DNA from: Phellopilus nigrolimitatus
Taxonomy: Eukaryota; Basidiomycota; Agaricomycetes; Hymenochaetales; Hymenochaetaceae
Direction: 5' to 3'
DNA length: 64,000 nucleotides
NCBI GenBank assembly: GCA_021029095.1
Contig: JAJOHG010000091.1
Location: 1-64,000 of the forward strand
Below are positions 56,741 through 64,000 of this stretch, in pieces. How positions within the stretch are numbered: position 1 is the stretch's first letter; every line of letters starts with the position of its first letter. The notes under the pieces are model-generated. The model had not been told where the DNA came from. It ran no database searches and was given only the letters and a program-made list of their open reading frames with translations. The translations under genes and the position numbers were made by a program.

Positions 56741-57678
56741 ATGTGCTTTCCCTCAAAAAAGGCCAAGGACAACTTCGCAGATAAGCCGCCTGCCGCAGCC
56801 CAGCCTCCTCCTCCCGCTACCGCACCCACCACCACCGCACCCACCGCCGCTCCAAAGATGGCTCCCCCGAAGGTCGCGATCGTTATCTACACCATGTACG
56901 GCCACATCGCCAAGGGTGCGTCGTCCCGCTCGTCTTCTCTCGTCTCTAGTGTGCGCAACTGACACGTCCCCCTCCCGACGCACAGTGGCAGAGTCCGTCA
57001 AGGCCGGCGTCCAGGCCGCGGGCGGCTCGGCGACCATCTACCAGTGCGTCCCGCCGCGTCCTGCTCCCTTTTCTTTCCCCCTGATTATGAGCGCTGACGC
57101 CCTTTCTCTCTCTCTTCCGCAGAATCGCCGAGACGCTCTCCGAGGACGTCCTCAAGGCGCTCTACGCGCCCGCCAAGCCCGACTACCCCATCTTCAAGCC
57201 GGACGACCTCAAGAACTTCGACGCCTTCCTCTTCGGCATCCCCACGCGCTACGGCAACTTCCCCGGCCAGTGGAAGGTGCGTGCCTCCCTCCGCCCCCTC
57301 CGCGCGCTCGACGAACTAAACTAACCCTCCCCCCAGGCCTTCTGGGACGCGACGGGCGGCCTGTGGGCCGCGGGCGCGCTCGCGGGCAAGTACGCGGGCG
57401 TGTTCGTGAGCACCGCGAGCCCCGGCGGCGGGCAAGAAACGACGGTGACGAACGCGCTCTCGACGTTCACGCACCACGGCATCGTGTTCGTGCCGCTGGG
57501 CTACAAGCACGCGTTCGCGCAGCTCACGAACCTCGCGGAGGTGCACGGCGGCTCGCCGTGGGGCGCGGGCACGTTCGCCGCGGGCGACGGCTCGCGCCAG
57601 CCGAGCGCGCTCGAGCTCGAGGTCGCGGAGATACAGGGCAAGACGTTTTATCAGACTGTTGCGAAGGTTGCGTTTTGA
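56741..57678 (+). CDS. Flavodoxin-like NAD(P)H:quinone oxidoreductase (WrbA/Pst2 type)
   Basis: FMN-binding quinone reductase that reduces quinones by two electrons, part of oxidative stress defence. In yeast the relatives (Pst2, Rfs1, Ycp4) associate with membranes. Exons 56741-56915, 56986-57043, 57123-57276, 57337-57678 (729 nt, 242 aa, phases close). The N-terminal about 38 residues, [10 protein letters not shown] then a Pro/Thr/Ala-rich stretch, precede the flavodoxin fold. The phosphate-binding loop is [12 protein letters not shown]. Then come [41 protein letters not shown] and [10 protein letters not shown], ending [20 protein letters not shown]. The Cys at position 2 after Met could be a lipidation or membrane-anchor site, by analogy only. 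Confidence 0.93.
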
Positions 57679-59013
57679 GCGCGTGCGTGTGATGCGCCCT
57701 TTTTTGTTTCTTGTGTGTTGTTAAGTATTAGCGCTTGTTGTATGTTCGGAATGCGGAATGGACAGTGACCGGAGAGGAATTTTTTTCATCCATACATACG
57801 TACATACGTACATCCCGATCGTCAACTTTAGACACAACGTGTTTGGACAAAGAAACTGTTGTTGCGACACGTTCTGAACATACTTGGTTGTATGCGCATT
57901 AAAGACCCTCGCGTCTTCGCGACTCTGCTAGGCTGTTTCTGCAAGACTGTCGCGACAAGGCCCCGCGCGCTCGCGAAGGGCACCCTCGCAAACGCTTCTC
58001 GCATTCGCCGTGAGGTGCGTGCGTGCGAGATCATCCGTCCATATCCACATCCATATCCATACCCTGCTTATAACGCTTCCCGAGCGCGGACGAGACGTCT
58101 GCTGACCCCCCGCGATAATAGCGCGCGCGCTAAATACTAAGAATACGGCGAGCGGCCGTCTTAAGATGTGTTGTAGAACGCGCGCGTGGGGCGACGGGCG
58201 CGCGGGATTGGACGGTTGGACGCGGACGCGGACGAAGGGCGGGGCGTGCTGGGCGCTGATCGCGGGGGTGATAGATTGCGTTGCATATATATATATATAT
58301 GCATGCAGAGCACGAGAGGGGAAGGGCGCCTAGAAGAAGACGGTTTTTGAGTGATGAGATGGTAATAGAATGGATGTCCGGCTGCAAGATACTGTAGGGC
58401 CAGCACGCGAAGCCACATGTATACGCACGCGCCGCCCGCCGGGCGCGCTTTGGGCTGCGAGGGCGGGGGGCCGGGCTCTCGCTCTGTTGTTTACCTTGGG
58501 GCCCAGACAGACAGAAAGGGACGAGCGCCCGGGGAGGGTGGGAGAGAGAGAGAGAGAATATACATGTAGACGCCTCGGGACCGGGGACGAGGCACTGATG
58601 GGTAGGGCTTTGTACGGGGAAGGCGGAGGGAGAAGGGCAGCTGGATCTATGTACATGCAGAATGATGTAAGCATAGCTGTATGTAGGTGATGAGCCACAG
58701 AGCGCTCAATTGCCGGTCCACAAAGTCCTTCATATCGGCTATTTGAGCTGTGCCGACGCTTTCGGCCCATTTCAAAAGGTACTTTTCTTATGCTTCTCTT
58801 TGAGGATTTACTGAAAGGGCCATCCATCATCGCCGGTGCGGGATCGTTTATTTGTATGCACTGTCCGCGTTCCCCAGGCACGAGCGAAGCAGCGTGGACG
58901 CGTCCCTGGCGCTCAAGAGCAGAGCTCGACTGCGATACCTACGTTTACTCGGTTCCTAATCTGTAGAATCGCCAGCGGCTTATGTTGCCAGACAGATCGT
59001 TAGCTTAACACAG
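57679..59013. other. Intergenic, flavodoxin gene 3' side
   Basis: No gene supported. Simple repeats include CATATC-type runs near 58,040-58,065, (AT)n at about 58,283-58,300 and (GA)n near 58,540-58,557. Confidence 0.4.
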
Positions 59014-59512
59014 TTACAGGCTTTCCGGAAAACCTTGTCAGTACGCACTTTTTTTTCAACTTTTGTACCGTATCCCGATTTGGTAGTAATTACTCAAAAT
59101 GGTAGTAGTTAATTGGTAGTAATTTCTTAATCCGGTTGCAGCCATACGCGGGTGATCGGCGCGATGGTCACAACAAGTCCGAGGTGCGAAAGTTTTCAGT
59201 AATACATGTACTCATGCCCCTCTGAAAGATCAGCGAAGACATAGAAAATGCGGCATACAAATATATGGTAAATTCCATGCTTCCGATGACATTTGGGAAC
59301 TATTTGACTTCTTGAAAGACTGGAGGAACTGAAAGTGCAATGGCGACGTCACGTTTGACCGCGCGCCGATCACCCGCGTATGGCTGCAACCGGATTAAGA
59401 AATTACTACCAATTAACTACTACCATTTTGAGTAATTACTACCAAATCGGGATACGGTACAAAAGTTGAAAAAAAAAGTGCGTACTGACAAGGTTTTCCG
59501 GAAAGCCTGTAA
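59014..59512. mobile_element. Foldback MITE with about 147-bp near-perfect TIRs
   Basis: TIR 1 (59,017-59,163) and TIR 2 (59,362-59,510) are reverse complements with essentially one length difference in a T run. The ends are CAGGCTTTCCGG and CCGGAAAGCCTG, flanked on both sides by TA (TTA-CAGG and CCTG-TAA). That fits a Tc1/mariner-like TA target duplication. The loop is about 198 bp and has no open frame. The near-identity suggests recent insertion. Confidence 0.8.
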
Positions 59513-59815
59513 GGCGGCTCTGTGTGTCGAGGCCTGAATTTCAGCACAAGAAACGACCTCGATGCTTTTAGACCTCCCTTTTTTTTCCCATTCGCTTTCT
59601 GTGTTCGCACCTCTCCCTATATCATACGACATCTACACATATAACTAATATTCATGTTACATACCGGTTTGTGTATTTCTAACCTCTTATAATGCAATGC
59701 TTGCAAATACCATTCCACCGAACTCTATGCATTAGCAGAAGTTCGACTGCACTTAACGCTACATTAAATATTGAAGTCGCTGTGTACGTGTGCTAATCGA
59801 GGCATTAAGATGGGC
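59513..59815. other. End of the right arm of the inverted duplication
   Basis: No gene. From about 59,740 the sequence matches 52,140-52,210 inverted, marking the inner end of the right arm. Confidence 0.5.
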
Positions 59816-62632
59816 TCATTGACTCCCATGTCTCTCGCTCTCTGGATCAAACACTCCACCACCCCGCGCGTAAAGTCGCTCCGCCTCCTCCCTGTCAAGC
59901 AAATGAAGGGTGGTCTTCCCTACTCTCCAATGGCACTGGCCAGTGACATCGATCCCTCCCACAGCCCGCGTCCGCGCCTCGGTCTCGCCGCTCGTGTCGT
60001 ACCGCAGCACAAGCACCCAGAAATGCTCGGTCGTGTACACGGCGCCAGCTTCATCCTCGTACACGACGCTCTGCGCGCCCTCGACGACCGTCGTCCACAC
60101 GCTGAGCACGTGGCCGTCGCCCTGCGCGTTCGCAGGGTAAACGCTGGCGACGTATTCGCGCTCGCCTGCGTCGTTGATCCCGGCCAGCACGGGGAGATGG
60201 CCTGCGGCGCGGAAGGCGGTCCCCGCAGGCACTTCAAGGATCATGAGTTGCTGGCCGGAGCAGCAAAATACGACATTGAGGCGGGCTGCCGCTGCTAAAT
60301 CAGGCGGGTCCTCCCAAATTCCATCTCTTAAACAAATTTTGCACGGATTCTCGCTTCGGTAATGATCCTTATTGGACGATGTAAAGTCAGGAAGAGTCTA
60401 AGGAGAAGGGCGAACGCTGAAACGCACAACCCGAAGGTGAGATCGTCCATCTTTTGCTCTATGACGATAGATATATTCAGTTTTGAAAGGCCCTCTAGAG
60501 AGGCCCTCTTCGTCGATTTCGAGATTATGTGTCCTTACGATCATGTCGTAATGATCGAGAGCAAGATGCAGCGCCGAGTTTGAGTTTTCTGAGAGCAAAT
60601 CCAGAAGTGCTTTGAATGCGGCCCTTCTGCAGTAGCGGTCCAGCCCGAAAACGAACTTTATGCGGAGGAGAGCCAGAGACACGATGTCTGGATCCGGGCT
60701 GTTCGAATGCGTATACAAGTTAGATTAGTTGCGTTCCCAGTAGTGCGATTAAATGCGAGGGAGACTGACTTTATCAGGAACTCAGCAAGTCTGCGGCACA
60801 GATTTTGCAGTGCAGACTCGTTTGGCACGGCTCTTATTTGGAGATACAAGCTTCCGCCAGATGGGATATACCTAGCGACCCGTTCCCAGAGAATTTCGGA
60901 GGCCACTACGTCCGGGCCATTCGATAGATTCCGCCACAAAACATTGAGTGCAGGATGTGGATATGTGCGGACAAGCGTATTGAGGTTATCGAATCCGATG
61001 CTGTGTTGACCAACTGTTCGCGGCGATGTATCGTGAACACTCAATACAAGGCTTGGAAAGAGCGTCGCAGTCACTAATATACGCTGCGAGAGAATGACAT
61101 TGTCAGGGAATTCAGCCATATCACTCAGGCGCTCCCGAGCTATGAGGACGTGTGTCGGATGCCTCGCATCTAGCAATGCATTGACATCTGTTGATATGTT
61201 CAAGAACTCGACGGATCTTGGGAAACGGTGTGCGTTCCTGCATTAAATCATGTTAATGAACCTTGCTGAAGGACAGATAAAGATAACCTACATCAAAATG
61301 ACAACCATCATCTTTTTCCACAGGAGAGCATTATGATCTGACGCGCATCCTCTCTCGAAGACGAATGACATGTAATTTTTGTACGCCCGTGCAAAGATGT
61401 CGTCGACGCATTCCCACTCAACGATGTGCGGAAGCGAGTATACCAGATCCGCCAAGGCGGACAGACACTCGGTATAGATGTCGAATTGAGGCGACAAAGC
61501 AAATGGTTTTCGCTGGATCAATATATGTTCGATGTAGCGCAGAGCCAAAAAGGACAGTTCTGGATCGCTATAAGCATATTCGACATTGATAAACAATCGA
61601 TCAGGCTTGAACGCATACTGCGGTGCTAAGAATTGCTACCATACCTCAAGAACTTCATTAGCGCGCGGACGAGCGTGGCTAATGACTCGTCGCTGGAGCG
61701 GGTGATTAAGCGTAAGTTTCTGTGTGAGACGCTGTTCACTTCGTTGGTTGATAGACAGATGATGGCTTTGCGGCAATGCTGAATGGCCCAGTCGCTGTCC
61801 GTGCCATTCATCTTCAGCTCGCGTTTTCTGACCTCGGTCAAAAGCTTCGAGGCACCAAGAGCGTTGAAGAGAGTGTATAGATATCGATCATTTATGGCAA
61901 GCTTAGTGATGTGCTCCATGGCACAAATATGAGTTGAACGGGAGGGATACCTGAGAAAACATCAGGCTTCTGACATAGCTCCACAGTTCATTGCATGATC
62001 TCTTACTGTGCATAACGAAGTAATTGACGACACTCTTTGAAGAGGATCTCTTCATGCGGTAGCAAGCGCGATTTCCTCTTTGCACCCGCCGTGACCTGGA
62101 GGAACATCAGTACCTCGTCTTGATACGGCTCGCCTAGGAGGACAGATTTAATCCGAGCGGCACAGGCATCCGGGCCTCGTCCGGCCTCGTTGGCGATTCT
62201 ATTCAGTCGAGACTCGAGTAGATGACCGCCCGCGCTGTACAGATTTCCCAGGAGCCGCCCGGCGCCCGGCAAGTTCGTCGCCGTCTCGTCCGAGGAAACA
62301 GTGGAGAATGTGAACGAAGCACGCCAGATGGATGAGCTAGAAGTTGAAGACGAGTTCGATGAAGTTGTCGACGATGATCCCCGATGGGGCCGTGAGCCAG
62401 TCGGAGTCATTTCTATGTTCTCTCCAGACAACCTGCTCCTTCGACGGCTGGCTCTTTCCGCCAGCGAATTAAGTCTAGTTTCTATTCCATGCCCTATATG
62501 ACCATAGAGGCGTCCAAGAAGTCTTCCAGGTCCCACAAGATCAGAGGCGGTAGCATCTGTGGATGGCTCCGAGAGACTGTGAGTATCTTCCGTTAGGTTA
62601 ACACTAGAAGGACTCGTAGGGAGAGGAGGCAT
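59816..62632 (-). CDS. Unknown 840-aa protein, copy 2 of the inverted pair
   Basis: Paralog of the 49.3-52.1 kb gene; function unknown. Minus-strand exons 62007-62632, 61671-61950, 61292-61617, 60770-61237, 60428-60698, 59816-60367 (2523 nt, phases close). Exon lengths equal those of copy 1 except the last, which is 12 nt longer. The double GRLLG...RLN segment, the Ser/Thr-rich linker (shorter here), the helical middle and the C-terminal LEVPAGTAFRAAGHLPVL domain are all retained. The two copies differ by many scattered substitutions, yet no stop or frameshift was seen in either, so both look under selection. Confidence 0.75.
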
Positions 62633-63140
62633 AGTACACAGTCAAGGATGGATGCGGATGGACGGGACGATATTGATGTTCACTGATGAACCTTCAAGTA
62701 CCACCGTGGCAACAAGCGCTAGCATCGCATTCCTGCGCAAACCGTGCCTCCTTTTCTACAAGATTAAAGCGCCTGTCTTCGTTTTATACATATATCTGTA
62801 TCTCACAGTGGACTGTGTAATATACTTACAATGGTCCACTGCCATCAGTCGACCATGCCTAGAAGCGGGATTAATAAGCGGTGTATGGCACATAGTTGCA
62901 TGCCATTCGGCTCTTTAGTCCGTAAGGTCCGAACTTAAGTATGAATTAAAGTGGGCGTCACAGATCTTAGCCAAAGAAATTTTTCAAAAAAAGCCTGGTA
63001 TGCAAGAGCAGGAGATTGAAAACAACTGTGTAAGTACATGTATATGTACTTGGCGGGATTTTGTGCCAGACAACAAGCCGCGTCGGCGCTTATCTAAGGT
63101 ATTTAGGGCCAGCCTTTAGGCGGGTTAGGTCGCAACTTTT
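62633..63140. promoter_or_regulatory. Mirrored intergenic region upstream of copy 2
   Basis: Matches 48,790-49,327 inverted, with indels. It would act as the promoter of copy 2. Confidence 0.45.
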
Positions 63141-63935
63141 TCTTGGAGACAGCACGACTTGCCGACTTGCTTCGCTACTTCAAGTCGTTCTCCGAGTGCG
63201 CGTTCAAAACACGGAGACGGTGTCTACACTCTTTTGAAAGTAGAAAAGTAACCGGAGAAAGTAGCGTCAATGGAGGTGAGCGAAAACAAGCTCGAGCAGC
63301 GAAAACAGCTGACCGGGGGTGTCGGTAGCCATAGCATCGCGGAGGTATGCGGCGTCAGCAGCTGCAAGACGGCCTGCGAGCCCGCAGCCTCAATCTGAAT
63401 ATCTCGACGACGAGGAATTCAATGGTGGAGGCTCACGATCGGGTTATGGTCGCAGTAGAAGTGACGAGGGACGACCAGCTAGCGTACTGTACCCCAAAGC
63501 ACGACCTAAAGCCAACCCGGAACCGCTCATCGAGCATCTGCATCGTTTATTTCCTCCGTTGGAGTTCCCGACGACAGTTGCGAGCCAAATGCTTACGCAC
63601 ATCAGTGCACAAGAGGCATGGGCAGGACATAACGGCCGACTTTCCTTCGTCGGTGCGTTCACATTACACGTTACTCCAAGTCTCCAAGTGCACTCGTAAC
63701 TGACAATCTTTTTTGCTTTTCTTTTGCTTTATTCTTCCTGGTATCAATGATCGCTTATTTTTGCTCAGGCCGCCGGGTTCTTCATTCATATCTTCTCTTA
63801 TTCCTTCACTCCGCTTCTCTCCAGCTGTCAAAGGCCTCCCCTTCGTCTTTCAATCCCAACACGGTTTTTGATTTCGATCTTATAGCTTACCGTGCACTGC
63901 ACACCGCCCTGCTTGGTGAACATGTCGGTGCCTAG
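63141..63935 (+). pseudogene. Truncated mL44-like pseudogene in the right arm
   Basis: Copy of the gene at 47.4-48.8 kb. A deletion of about 15 bp near 63,170 removes the ATG and the following Ser-Arg-Ser-Leu codons. Exon 2 (LFPPLEFPTTVASQMLTHIS) and the start of exon 3 (RRVLHSYLLLFLHSA) are well preserved. The match ends after LLGEHVGA at about 63,933, so the rest of exon 3 and exon 4 (about 0.75 kb) are missing. The sequence after 63,960 already matches the flank beyond the gene at 47.2 kb. Confidence 0.8.
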
Positions 63936-64000
63936 TGAGACCTAGCTCGTGTGTACCCCGGAAGATTATCTATCAGACGTTCGAGCCTTGATTTCGAGCA

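Noticed and set aside
55828..56844. 338-codon minus-strand open frame covering the flavodoxin promoter and first exon
   Set aside because: It has no recognisable domain or splice logic, and it overlaps a TATA box and the first exon of a well-supported gene on the other strand. Probably chance, though unusually long.

Overview
The window looks like nuclear DNA of an agaricomycete (mushroom-forming basidiomycete). The evidence is dense genes broken by 50-80 nt GT-AG introns, very GC-rich exons in the conserved genes, an amplified multi-exon P450 family, DUF6533-type membrane proteins and an agaricomycete-style trypsin-fold family. No rRNA, tRNA or CRISPR array was recognised. All gene models were spliced by eye. 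Where stated, phases were summed over all exons and close exactly.

Left half (1-44.6 kb): a core of ordinary genes sits between two mirrored arms of an amplified module. The core holds SEC65/SRP19 (-), VPS29 (+), an MFS transporter (+) and a trypsin-fold protein (+) at 12.9-22.6 kb. The left arm reads P450-1, DUF6533 gene, SEC65 pseudogene A, P450-2. The right arm, read in reverse, gives P450-6, DUF6533 pseudogene, SEC65 pseudogene C, P450-5, SEC65 pseudogene B, P450-4, then P450-3. The six P450s share one 15-exon structure, including 14-nt and 23-nt exons and a GC-AG intron. Their sequence types are shuffled among the copies, which points to recombination or gene conversion. Short relics of the DUF6533 3' end lie behind P450-2, -4 and -5, so the ancestral unit was probably a P450 + DUF6533 pair that later picked up a truncated SEC65 piece.

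Right half (44.8-64 kb): COP9 signalosome subunit 3 (-) is followed by a second inverted duplication. Its left arm is about 47.2-52.2 kb. Its right arm starts near 59.7 kb and runs off the window end. Each arm carries a mitochondrial ribosomal RNase III-fold gene (mL44-like) divergent from a large gene of unknown function. Both copies of the unknown gene (836 and 840 aa) are intact, whereas the mL44 copy in the right arm has lost its start codon and 3' half. The spacer between the arms holds a Zn2Cys6 protein gene and a flavodoxin-like quinone reductase gene.

Non-coding structure includes at least four TIR/MITE-like elements, several tandem or inverted repeat clusters, and TATA boxes about 45 nt upstream of most P450 start codons. 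The most unusual signals are a probable 2-nt exon in the DUF6533 gene (conserved in its decayed copy), a start codon split by an intron in the trypsin-fold gene, and the mosaic P450 array.
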